Source: an uncultured Opitutales bacterium (GTDB lineage: Bacteria; Verrucomicrobiota; Verrucomicrobiia; Opitutales; UBA2995). From it: a DNA stretch of 6,957 nt. The translations under genes were made by a program, and so were the position numbers. Location of the stretch: contig CALGUT010000077.1 in the NCBI GenBank assembly GCA_937920335.1, forward strand, positions 1 through 6,957, written 5' to 3'. Positions within the stretch are counted from its first letter, which is position 1, and the number at the start of each line of letters is the position of its first letter. The notes under the pieces were generated by a model. That model worked only from the letters and a program-made list of their open reading frames with translations, was not told where the DNA came from and searched no databases. Below are positions 1 to 6,842 of this stretch, piece by piece.

Positions 1-2
1 GC

Positions 3-659
3 GAGAAGAAGCACTCTCATAAACCACCGCGCATAAATCCCTGGATATACATAAAGGATGTATTCGGTGATAACTACATCAGACGCTTCGCCCTCGTTAA
101 TTTTTCTAAGATGCTGCACATCCAGATCATACTAGGATACGTGTCTGCATTTGCTATCAAAACTATGGGATTTAGCAAGGCAGAGTTTGGTGCGAACTGG
201 GGGTATCAGCCGATCATCACGCTGATCGTAGCGCTTCCGTTCGCCTTTATCATCGAACGGTTCCTGCCTAAGCAGTGGACACTGGTTGGCGCCTATTGCT
301 TTGTGATGGTGGGGGCTGTATTTGGTTTTATCGCACAAACGCCGGAAGATCTTATAACTGTTGCGATATTGGTCGGGATAGGCGTGGTGATCGACAATGT
401 AACGCTAAAGCCGTTTTCGACAGAGTTCTTGCCGCGTGAGAAGATCGGTCAGTTAACCGGGGCATTGAATATTTTCCTAGCGCTGGGGCGAACGGCTGCG
501 TTGGCGGGTGGGGGAATTATCATCGCTCTGCTGGATAATAATTACCGTTACATTTTTATCGTATCGATTGTCTTGGGCATCTTCACGACATTTGTTGTAG
601 CGACGATCCCGGATCTTCGGTATCAAGCAACGAAACGGGAACGCGCCGCCAAGAATTAA
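3..659 (+). CDS. MFS transporter, C-terminal half (5' end outside window)
   Basis: The frame is open from base 3, well upstream of the first ATG at 111, so this is the end of a longer gene and not a gene starting at 111. The 218 visible residues begin with a basic cytoplasmic linker (KKHSHKPPR) and then show about six hydrophobic segments, at roughly residues 32-52, 68-86, 93-111, 117-132, 149-177 and 181-203. This matches helices 7-12 of a 12-helix major facilitator permease. Motif-like stretches include FLPREKIGQLTGALN between helices 10 and 11 and the glycine-rich ALAGGGIII in helix 11. The protein ends in a short basic tail (KRERAAKN). It should act in the inner membrane as a secondary transporter. 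A sugar-type substrate is a guess from the general look and the nearby sulfatase. The stop lies 3 nt before the ATG of the symporter remnant, which suggests an ancestral two-transporter operon. Family assignment is fairly sure, substrate unknown. Confidence 0.8.
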   Translation, partial: EKKHSHKPPRINPWIYIKDVFGDNYIRRFALVNFSKMLHIQIILGYVSAFAIKTMGFSKAEFGANWGYQPIITLIVALPFAFIIERFLPKQWTLVGAYCFVMVGAVFGFIAQTPEDLITVAILVGIGVVIDNVTLKPFSTEFLPREKIGQLTGALNIFLALGRTAALAGGGIIIALLDNNYRYIFIVSIVLGIFTTFVVATIPDLRYQATKRERAAKN

Positions 660-662
660 GGT

Positions 663-1169
663 ATGGATCTCGAGTAAACCGTTAACCTAACGATCGTAAT
701 TGTCTACATACTGACGATCACAGTCGTCGGTCTTTGGTATGGGCGGCCTTGCTTGCCGCGTGGATGTCTACCCAGAACTCTGGGGTCTGTATGATTCGTA
801 GTATTGTCGCGCTAGAATTTTATCCGGCCGTTGATGAAAAATCGAATGAGAAGAAGGCGATCAAAGTAGGGAAGATAACGGCAATCGTGATGCTGGTCTT
901 TGGAGTGGCAGGTGCTCCTCTGATTGCGAATCTGGATTTGGTCTATACCTATGTCATGAATGTTAGCACCTATATGACGCCGCCGATCGGAATCTGTTAC
1001 CTGAGAGGCCGGTTTACCAAGCGAGTCAATCATTTGGGGGGCACTGTCCACGATGTTTGTGGGGATTACGCAAGCGTTCTGCAGCCTTATCGTTACGACC
1101 GTCGATTCACTAAACTTCCTCGCACCCGAGTTTATACTGACACAACCCTGCTTCGTCGTGGCGTTCTAG
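663..1169 (+). pseudogene. Sodium:solute symporter (SSS) family remnant: nonsense codon, internal deletion, frameshift
   Basis: Three pieces in two frames together resemble one SSS permease. Piece 1 starts at ATG 663 (MDLE), hits TAA at 675, then continues in the same frame as LTIVIVYILTITVVGLWYG to about 743, which looks like the first SSS helix. Piece 2 is in another frame from about 734: AALLAAWMSTQNSG is the conserved segment normally found well past the middle of these proteins. It is followed by a charged loop (DEKSNEKKAIKVGK), a further helix and the TYMTPPIGICYLRGRF region. Piece 3 returns to the first frame at 1041, after a run of six G (1036-1041), reading ALSTMFVGITQAFCSLIVTT and then NFLAPEFIL before TAG at 1167. 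Intact SSS proteins are about 500-600 residues, so roughly 300 internal codons are missing. One long open stretch (TTG 734 to 1201) spans piece 2, but after the G run it encodes a hydrophilic, basic tail unlike any symporter. The product cannot be a working transporter. Sequencing error could explain the frameshift but not the deletion. Confidence 0.8.
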
Positions 1170-1262
1170 AAACTGTTCTATGCTTTCAGTTCAGACGCTG
1201 ATTGATTGTTTGTTTGGCCGGTCGGTTCAAATTACTGGGTAATTCTTAGAAGGTAATTTTCC

Positions 1263-1280
1263 TTTCCCTCGCTTGGGAAG
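1263..1280 (+). terminator. Weak hairpin between symporter remnant and cytochrome gene
   Basis: TTTCCC (1263-1268) can pair with GGGAAG (1275-1280) around a 6-nt loop, with one G-U pair, followed by TTTGTT. It could be a feeble terminator for the transporter region or a 5'-leader hairpin of the cytochrome mRNA. The stem is short and the T tract poor, so this may be chance. Confidence 0.2.
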
Positions 1281-1325
1281 TTTGTTGGAGTGCTGGTTGT
1301 TGGATGGTTAGTCGTCCCCTATGCC

Positions 1326-3509
1326 ATGTTATCTTTTATTAGAATTACCCGTTTTTGTTTGTTATCGATTTTACCGGTTTCCCTTTTCTGGGGCTGTTCT
1401 CCTAAAAAGGAGGAGGCTCCGATAGCGCTCAAATCAAACGCCGAGATTGCCGAGCTGTTTCCCGAGTCTCATCGGCCAGCTGATTTAGCTTGGGCAAGCC
1501 CCAAGGTGTGTGCGGAGTGTCATGATTCAGCTCACGAAGACTGGCTAAAGAGCCACCATGCCATTGCGAATCGGTTGATCGATCCGGCTGTGGATGCGGA
1601 GGCGTTCGCGATGGGAGAGGTTACTGATGAGGCTGGGTTTGAGTATGATCTGAAAACAGTGGGCGATGCGTTTAAGATTGTTCAAAGAGATGCGCCTGAA
1701 ACGATGCCCAAAGGGCATGATTCACCCGTTATTGGTGCGATCGGTGAGATTCCTTTGAGGCAATACCTGGTGCCGACGTCAAAAGGTCGACTGCAGACTC
1801 AGGCACTGACTTGGGATCCGAAGAACAAGGAATGGTTTAATGTGTTCGGTGATGAAGATCGTCGTCCTACTGAGTGGGGCCATTGGTCTCAACAAGGAAT
1901 GAATTGGAATACCAATTGCGCGTTTTGTCATATGACAGATTATGACAAGAATTATGATATGCGGACGGACACTTACAAAAGTACATGGCTCATGCAGACC
2001 GTAAGTTGCGTCCAGTGTCATTCAGATATGGAAGCGCATGTGGAGGCTGCTCGATCTGACAACTATGTGCCTGCGAGCACTGAGGCGGATCTGCAAATCA
2101 GTATGGAAAACTGCGCGACCTGCCATGCGCGGCGGGAAGAACTGACTGCAAACGGTTTCCACGCAGGCGAACGTTTTTTTGATCATTACCGCCTGACTTT
2201 ACCAGATTCTCCTGGCGCTTATTTTGCGGATGGGCAGGCGTTGGAAGAAGACTACGTATATGCCTCCTTCATGATGAGTAGGATGGGCCATAAGGGGGTG
2301 ACTTGTATGGACTGTCATAACCCTCATTCGGGGGAGAATATTCTACCGACTGCTAACAACGCTCTATGCATGCGTTGCCATGCTACGGGAGCGAATGAGT
2401 CGATCATGATCGAACCGCTTTCTCACAGTCGCCATGCAGCGGGGAGTGCAGGGAATCAGTGTATCGAGTGTCATATGCCGCATCGCACTTACATGGCACG
2501 TGATCCCCGCCGGGACCACGGTTTCACGAGCCCAGATCCTCAACTCACCATCGATCATGGGGTTCCGAACGCCTGTAATTCTTGCCATGCGGAGGAAACC
2601 ACGGAGTGGGCGTTGGAGCACGTCAATGATTGGTATGGAGACACCGAGCGTCGCGAACATGTCCGTGAACGGGCGAATGCCATCACCGCCGCGCACGCAG
2701 GCAATCCTGACAGTCTGGCTGCCGTGAAGGCGATTTTTCAAAAGGAAGAGAACGTCTATTGGAAGAGTACCTGGATGCGGTTGATGGCATTTGGCGCTCA
2801 GGACGAAGGGGTATTTGGATTGGCACAAGCGGGACTTAAGGATGAATCGCCCTTGTTGAGAGAAGCCAGTCTTACGGTCATGACACAACGTCAGGATCAG
2901 TTGGCTACGGTTCAGGGTGCATTGAACGATGCTTCCCGCCTCGTGCGGAATCGGGCAGCAGAGGCGCTATTACCGCAATTCGATCCCGCCGTGGAGGCCT
3001 TTCGAGAATGGGTAGAGTATTCAGAGATGGGTGCTGATCGACCGGGCGGAGCACTGCGAAGAGCGGAGCTGGCGTTAATTCAAAATGATTTGCCCTTGGC
3101 CAAACAGCTGACGATGCAGGCAATTTCTTTTGATAAGGAAAACCCATATCTCTACTACGATGCTTCGATTTTACTTTCTCGGGCCGGTGATATAAATGGT
3201 GCTCTCAAGGTACTCAGCGATGCGCGTGAGATTGGCCCGCAGATAGCATTGTTGGCTTACTCTCAAGGACTACTGCTTGCCGAGAAGAATGACTATGTGG
3301 GAGCTCAGCGGGCGTTTGTAGAGGCGGTAGGACTGGATCCTGATCAAGCTCGCTGGTGGTATAACTTGGCGATGATTTATGCTTACCTTTCAGAGCCCGA
3401 GAAGGCGATGGGTTGTATTAACCGTGCGATAGAACTCGAGCCTTCAAATACGGACTTCATGATTTATCGGGAGCAGATGCGCGCCCGTCAGCAGCAAGCT
3501 CCTCAGTAA
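1326..3509 (+). CDS. Octaheme c-type cytochrome lipoprotein with HEAT-like and TPR regions
   Basis: Predicted electron-transfer protein of the cytochrome c554/multiheme family fused to protein-interaction repeats, 727 residues from ATG 1326. That start gives a clean lipoprotein signal: MLSFIRITRF, a hydrophobic core, then LFWG-C with lipidation at Cys24. GTG 1290 would add 12 residues and remains possible. Eight CXXCH heme c motifs begin at residues 62 (CAECH), 198 (CAFCH), 228 (CVQCH), 263 (CATCH), 327 (CMDCH), 348 (CMRCH), 379 (CIECH) and 417 (CNSCH). Extra histidines such as those in WLKSHH and HSRHAAGS could be distal ligands. The stretches GVTCMDCHNPHSG, CIECHMPHRTYM, DPRRDHGF and PNACNSCH are hallmarks of a recurrent cytochrome-TPR family. 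Residues 422-575 contain HEAT-like helices (LKDESPLLREASL; LNDASRLVRNRAAEAL), and about 576-727 form three to four TPRs. Export and covalent heme attachment by a cytochrome c maturation system are expected, at the periplasmic or outer membrane. No redox partner is encoded nearby, so donor and acceptor are unknown. The frame is intact throughout. Confidence 0.88.
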   Translation: MLSFIRITRFCLLSILPVSLFWGCSPKKEEAPIALKSNAEIAELFPESHRPADLAWASPKVCAECHDSAHEDWLKSHHAIANRLIDPAVDAEAFAMGEVTDEAGFEYDLKTVGDAFKIVQRDAPETMPKGHDSPVIGAIGEIPLRQYLVPTSKGRLQTQALTWDPKNKEWFNVFGDEDRRPTEWGHWSQQGMNWNTNCAFCHMTDYDKNYDMRTDTYKSTWLMQTVSCVQCHSDMEAHVEAARSDNYVPASTEADLQISMENCATCHARREELTANGFHAGERFFDHYRLTLPDSPGAYFADGQALEEDYVYASFMMSRMGHKGVTCMDCHNPHSGENILPTANNALCMRCHATGANESIMIEPLSHSRHAAGSAGNQCIECHMPHRTYMARDPRRDHGFTSPDPQLTIDHGVPNACNSCHAEETTEWALEHVNDWYGDTERREHVRERANAITAAHAGNPDSLAAVKAIFQKEENVYWKSTWMRLMAFGAQDEGVFGLAQAGLKDESPLLREASLTVMTQRQDQLATVQGALNDASRLVRNRAAEALLPQFDPAVEAFREWVEYSEMGADRPGGALRRAELALIQNDLPLAKQLTMQAISFDKENPYLYYDASILLSRAGDINGALKVLSDAREIGPQIALLAYSQGLLLAEKNDYVGAQRAFVEAVGLDPDQARWWYNLAMIYAYLSEPEKAMGCINRAIELEPSNTDFMIYREQMRARQQQAPQ

Positions 3510-3564
3510 GACTTTGTTCTTACGTTTAGTGCTAGAAATCTGTGACTTTGCTGGACCCCTAGTT

Positions 3565-3568
3565 GGAG
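3565..3568 (+). promoter_or_regulatory. Possible ribosome binding site (GGAG) before the SDR gene
   Basis: GGAG lies 10 nt before GTG 3579 and 19 nt before ATG 3588. It is the only Shine-Dalgarno-like core ahead of the SDR. If used, it favours the GTG start, whereas family alignment by eye favours the ATG, so the start is unsettled by three codons. Confidence 0.3.
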
Positions 3569-3587
3569 TGTCCGTTTAGTGGTATCC

Positions 3588-4337
3588 ATGAGTGACGGAT
3601 TGTTAAAAGGAAAGGTTGCTATTGTGACCGGTTCGGGTCGAGGAATGGGGAGGACGATTGCCAAGGCCTACGCTGCTGAAGGTGCAAAGGTAACCGTGAC
3701 GGCTCGGACAACGGAGGCGGTTGAGTCCGTTGCGAGAGAGATCTCCGAAGCAGGGGGTAAAGCGATTGCTATTCCCTGTGATATCACCGACCCCCAAGCG
3801 GTACAATCGATGGTTGACCAAACGGTGGAAGCCTTCGGTGGTTTGGATATCGTTTTTATGAATGCAGGCGGCTGCCTTGAAAGTAATTCGATCGAAGAGG
3901 CCGATGTGCAAACCTGGAGAGATACGATCGAGGTAAACTTAAATAGCGCTTTTTACACGGCGAAGGCGGTGATTCCTCACCTCAAATCTCGTGGGGAAGG
4001 AAAGATTATTATGATGGGGTCTGGAACGGGGCATCGTGGGCATAGCCGGATTTCGGCTTACAGTGCTGCGAAGGCGGGCTTATGGCACTTTACACGGATG
4101 TTGGCTGAAGAATTGACACCGTTTGATATCACGGTGAATGAGTTGGTGCCGGGTATTGTACAGACCAAATTAAAAGACGGTGAGACGCTGGAGCGGAAAC
4201 TGGTGAATCAGTTTGGGACGGAACGCGAGTACCGGAAACTCCCTGAGGATGTCATTCCGCTGGTCATGTATCTTGCCACAACGCCGAAGTACGGACCGAC
4301 AGCACAGTCATTCAGCCTAACTCGCCGTTGGATATAG
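3588..4337 (+). CDS. SDR family NAD(P)-dependent oxidoreductase
   Basis: Classical short-chain dehydrogenase/reductase of 249 residues, a normal length. The Rossmann nucleotide-binding motif TGSGRGMG is at residues 14-21, the adenine-pocket Asp65 is in CDIT, and the structural NAG is at 92-94. The catalytic tetrad is present as Asn117, Ser145 (in MMGSGTG), Tyr158 and Lys162 (AYSAAKAG). PGIVQTKL follows, as usual after the catalytic region. Arg40 after beta-2 (TARTTE) hints at NADPH, but that is inference. The C-terminus ends in GPTAQSFSLTRRWI instead of the more common GG-containing end, a variant seen in some SDRs. The enzyme should be cytosolic and interconvert an alcohol and a carbonyl. 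FabG-like 3-oxoacyl reductase and sugar or polyol dehydrogenase activities cannot be told apart. ATG 3588 gives the usual short N-terminus (MSDGLLKGKVAIVTG). GTG 3579, with GGAG 10 nt upstream, is the alternative. The hydrolase gene follows after 61 nt. Confidence 0.9.
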   Translation: MSDGLLKGKVAIVTGSGRGMGRTIAKAYAAEGAKVTVTARTTEAVESVAREISEAGGKAIAIPCDITDPQAVQSMVDQTVEAFGGLDIVFMNAGGCLESNSIEEADVQTWRDTIEVNLNSAFYTAKAVIPHLKSRGEGKIIMMGSGTGHRGHSRISAYSAAKAGLWHFTRMLAEELTPFDITVNELVPGIVQTKLKDGETLERKLVNQFGTEREYRKLPEDVIPLVMYLATTPKYGPTAQSFSLTRRWI

Positions 4338-4398
4338 TTGTGCAGATCAGTCTCCTTATTCTTTTACCCATTTTACAGGTAAATGCTTTGAGCGGTAG

Positions 4399-5199
4399 AT
4401 GAGAGTTACCCTGATAATACTGACGCTGATCGGGTTGGGCTTCCTGCTTATGGTGGGCTACCTGTATTTAAATCAGCGCAATCTGCTATATTACCCCCAG
4501 CCTTTGGACCGAGCGTGGGAGCACATTCAAGAAAACGCAGCGTTTGAATATACGGTCGAACGGGATGGTTTTGTCTTGAAAGGATGGCTGATCAATCCTG
4601 ACCAGGACAGGCTCTTCGTGTATTATGGAGGAAATGCCGAGGAGGCTTCGTTGAGTATCGAATCCTATGCAAGATCGAGTGGGGTGGCGGTTCTTCTCAT
4701 GAACTATCGAGGTTATGGTGAGAGCGAGGGGAAGTCCACCGAGAGAGATCTAGTGAAAGATGCCATAGTGATTCTGAATGGATTGAAGGACCGGTATACG
4801 GACATCACATTGATTGGTCGGAGTCTTGGAAGTGGGGTTGCTGTGCAAGTCGCTTGTGAGGTTTCCGTGACTCGTTTAGTGCTTGTTACGCCGTACGATA
4901 GTATCAGGGCAGTTGCTCAGGATTTGTATCCGTTCGCTCCCGTATCCTGGCTATTAAAGGATCCATTCGATTCATTAAGTGCGTCCGAACGTGTTGACGT
5001 GCCAGCCTTGTTTTTAGTCGCTGAGGAGGATCGTGTCATTCCTATGAAGCATTCGAAACGGCTTTTCGAAAATTGGAAAGGTGACCGGGAATGGGTTGAG
5101 GTTCCTGGTACTGATCATAATTCCATTTCATATGATCCGGTCTATTGGAAAAGCATGTCTGCATTTATTGACTCAACGCTTGCACGTAAATCTCCATAA
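4399..5199 (+). CDS. Membrane-anchored alpha/beta hydrolase, Bem46/YfhR-like
   Basis: Serine hydrolase of 266 residues. A single hydrophobic N-terminal helix (about residues 3-24) with one Arg before it predicts an inner-membrane anchor with the catalytic domain outside the cytoplasm. LLYYPQP just after the anchor is typical of the Bem46/YfhR/ABHD13 group. The family's oxyanion segment, usually FHGNAE, is seen here as VYYGGNAEE (residues 74-82). MNYRGYGESEG follows at 101-111. The nucleophile elbow is GRSLGSG with Ser142, the acid is probably Asp211 (AEEDRVIP), and the base is His240 (GTDHNS), so the triad is complete. Family members are uncharacterised esterase or peptidase-like hydrolases and the substrate is unknown. 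No strong ribosome binding site precedes the ATG. Gene order suggests possible co-transcription with the SDR. Fold and triad are near certain, cellular role unknown. Confidence 0.88.
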   Translation: MRVTLIILTLIGLGFLLMVGYLYLNQRNLLYYPQPLDRAWEHIQENAAFEYTVERDGFVLKGWLINPDQDRLFVYYGGNAEEASLSIESYARSSGVAVLLMNYRGYGESEGKSTERDLVKDAIVILNGLKDRYTDITLIGRSLGSGVAVQVACEVSVTRLVLVTPYDSIRAVAQDLYPFAPVSWLLKDPFDSLSASERVDVPALFLVAEEDRVIPMKHSKRLFENWKGDREWVEVPGTDHNSISYDPVYWKSMSAFIDSTLARKSP

Positions 5200-5384
5200 T
5201 GAGTCTCGAACGGATCGATCTGTAGTGGAACCATTAAACATTAACTTGCGGGGTAGTCCTTCGGAACTCCAGACTGCAGAGATTGGAGGTACCTGGAGCT
5301 GTGGGGCTAATTTCGTATTAACAAGAACCCGCTCTTCATCCCTCTCTAAATTTTTCTTGAAACCTAAATTTAAAAGACAGTCCT
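5200..5384. other. 185-nt intergenic gap before the sulfatase
   Basis: This is the longest non-coding gap in the window. The first part is mixed in composition and contains the inverted pair CTCCAG (5267-5272) / CTGGAG (5293-5298) with a 20-nt loop and no T tract. The last 50 bases before the sulfatase are AT-rich (AAATTTTTC, CCTAAATTTAAAAG), the most promoter-like stretch here, but no convincing -35/-10 pair can be assigned. No small gene was supported. Confidence 0.3.
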
Positions 5385-6842
5385 GTGACAACCTCTCCCA
5401 ATAACAATTTCGTTTTCATATTCTCCGATCAGCATAACAAAGAATTTGTCGGTCGGAAAAATCCGGTGTTTCAAACTCCGAACCTGGATGCGTTGGCTGC
5501 ACGAGGTACGGCTTTCGAGCGGGCCTATACGAATTGTCCAATCTGTGTTCCTGAACGCGCCAGTCTTGCGACGGGGCGATTCGTTCACCAAATCGGTAAT
5601 TGGGATAACGCACACCCTTATCATGGGGAAAATGAGAGCTGGCATCATGTGCTACGAGAGCATGGTGTCGATGTTACCGTTATCGGGAAACTTCATTTTC
5701 GCAGTGCGGATGACGATAATGGTTTTACAGAAGAAATCGATACGCTCCATGTGTTTGATAAGGGTGATCTGCATGGTTGCATTCGTGATGATCGAGCGGA
5801 AGTTCGGCATAAGCGTAAGGAGATCATTGGTGCGGGCTCGGGGGATTCTACATATTTGGAATACGATGCAAGGATCGCTGATCAAGCGGTTGATTGGTTA
5901 AAGAAACGCGTGGCTGCTCAGAATGGAAAACCCTGGCTTTTGTGGGTGTCTTTTGTATGCCCGCATCCGCCGTATCTTGCTCCCAAGCGATGGTTCGATG
6001 AGTATGCAGATAAAGAGTTACCGGCACCAGCTCAGGTGAATTCAGAGGATTGGAATCGTCACCCGTCACTTGAGTTGTTGCGCCACTTGCATGACCAGGA
6101 GGTCCCATTTACGGAGGATCAGATAACGCAGATGAATCGGGCTTATGCGGCGAGCATATCGAATCTCGATGAGAATATTGGCAAAGTACTCGGTGTGATC
6201 GAGGAGCTGAACCTGGAGTCCACCACGAATATTGTCTATTCAACGGATCATGGCGAGAGTCGAGGCTCGCGCGGTTTATTTGGTAAGTTTACCATGTATC
6301 AGGAATCTGCAGCGATTCCATTCATTGCGGCCGGCCCTGATTTTTCGTCGGGGGAGGTTTCAAACATTCCCGTTTCATTAATCGATTTGTTTCCAACGTT
6401 TGTTGAGAATTTTGGAATAACACGTGAGCCGGCTGATGGTCGTCCTGGAGTTGCGCTTCCGAAACTTATCGCGCAGCCGCCGGATGAGCGGTATGTGTTC
6501 AGTGAATACCACGCGCTGCATTTTCAGAATGGAGTCTTCATGGTGTGTGATGGGCGTTATAAATACATTCATTATCATAATGAGCCGGCCGAGCTCTATG
6601 ATCTCGATTTGGACCCGGAAGAGACTACCAATCTCTGTGGTCTTGAAAGGGCCGCGGCGGTAGAAAAGCGTTTGCAAGAAGCACTGCATTCATTCGTCGA
6701 CCCTGAGTTGGTCGACCAGCAAGCCAAGGCATCCCAAGTTGCTTTGATCGAGGTGAATGGGGGAGTTGATGCTGTTTTGAAACGAGGCCATTTTAATAAC
6801 TCACCAACTCCCGGAGAGTCCGCAGATTTCTCCAATCATTAG
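5385..6842 (+). CDS. Sulfatase (type I, formylglycine-dependent, choline-sulfatase-like group)
   Basis: Predicted sulfate ester hydrolase of 485 residues, full length for the group. The N-terminal metal site shows as FVFIFSDQHN with Asp15 and Gln16. The maturation motif is CVPERASLATG with Cys54 as the formylglycine precursor and Arg58, but Glu57 sits where Ser or Ala is usual. Further active-site candidates are Lys102 and His104 (IGKLHFR), His194 (CPHPPY), Asp288 and His289 (STDHGE) and Lys301 (FGKFTMYQE). HQIGNWDNAHPY, AELYDLDLDPEETTNL and the C-terminal ALIEVNGGVDAVLKRG region match one recurrent sulfatase group. No signal peptide is visible, so a cytosolic enzyme acting on small imported sulfate esters is more likely than a secreted polysaccharide sulfatase. 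GTG 5385 is the only plausible start, because an in-frame TGA lies at 5358 with no other start codon between. No clear Shine-Dalgarno sequence is present. Substrate is not determinable: choline sulfate, sulfated sugars or aryl sulfates are all possible. Confidence 0.9.
   Translation: MTTSPNNNFVFIFSDQHNKEFVGRKNPVFQTPNLDALAARGTAFERAYTNCPICVPERASLATGRFVHQIGNWDNAHPYHGENESWHHVLREHGVDVTVIGKLHFRSADDDNGFTEEIDTLHVFDKGDLHGCIRDDRAEVRHKRKEIIGAGSGDSTYLEYDARIADQAVDWLKKRVAAQNGKPWLLWVSFVCPHPPYLAPKRWFDEYADKELPAPAQVNSEDWNRHPSLELLRHLHDQEVPFTEDQITQMNRAYAASISNLDENIGKVLGVIEELNLESTTNIVYSTDHGESRGSRGLFGKFTMYQESAAIPFIAAGPDFSSGEVSNIPVSLIDLFPTFVENFGITREPADGRPGVALPKLIAQPPDERYVFSEYHALHFQNGVFMVCDGRYKYIHYHNEPAELYDLDLDPEETTNLCGLERAAAVEKRLQEALHSFVDPELVDQQAKASQVALIEVNGGVDAVLKRGHFNNSPTPGESADFSNH

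Noticed and set aside
734..1201. A 155-codon open frame that could be called as an intact small membrane protein
   Set aside because: Its first two thirds are an SSS fragment lacking a proper N-terminus. Its last third is hydrophilic frame-shifted sequence, while the symporter continuation lies in another frame.
2364..2888. A 174-codon minus-strand open frame inside the cytochrome gene
   Set aside because: It is antisense to the heme motifs, HEAT-like region and conserved family segments of the cytochrome. It has no recognisable domain and is a shadow of that gene's codon pattern.
5267..5298. Inverted repeat CTCCAG / CTGGAG as a terminator after the hydrolase
   Set aside because: The stem is only six pairs around a 20-nt loop, with no T tract after it, which is not a convincing intrinsic terminator.
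5081..5404. A + strand open frame overlapping the hydrolase 3' end and crossing into the sulfatase
   Set aside because: It overlaps the His240 region of an intact hydrolase and the sulfatase start. The translated sequence is compositionally odd and shows no family features.
5446..5901. A 151-codon + strand open frame within the sulfatase
   Set aside because: It lies wholly inside the conserved N-terminal catalytic half of the sulfatase in a different frame. Its peptide is rich in Met, Arg and Ile, with no motif.
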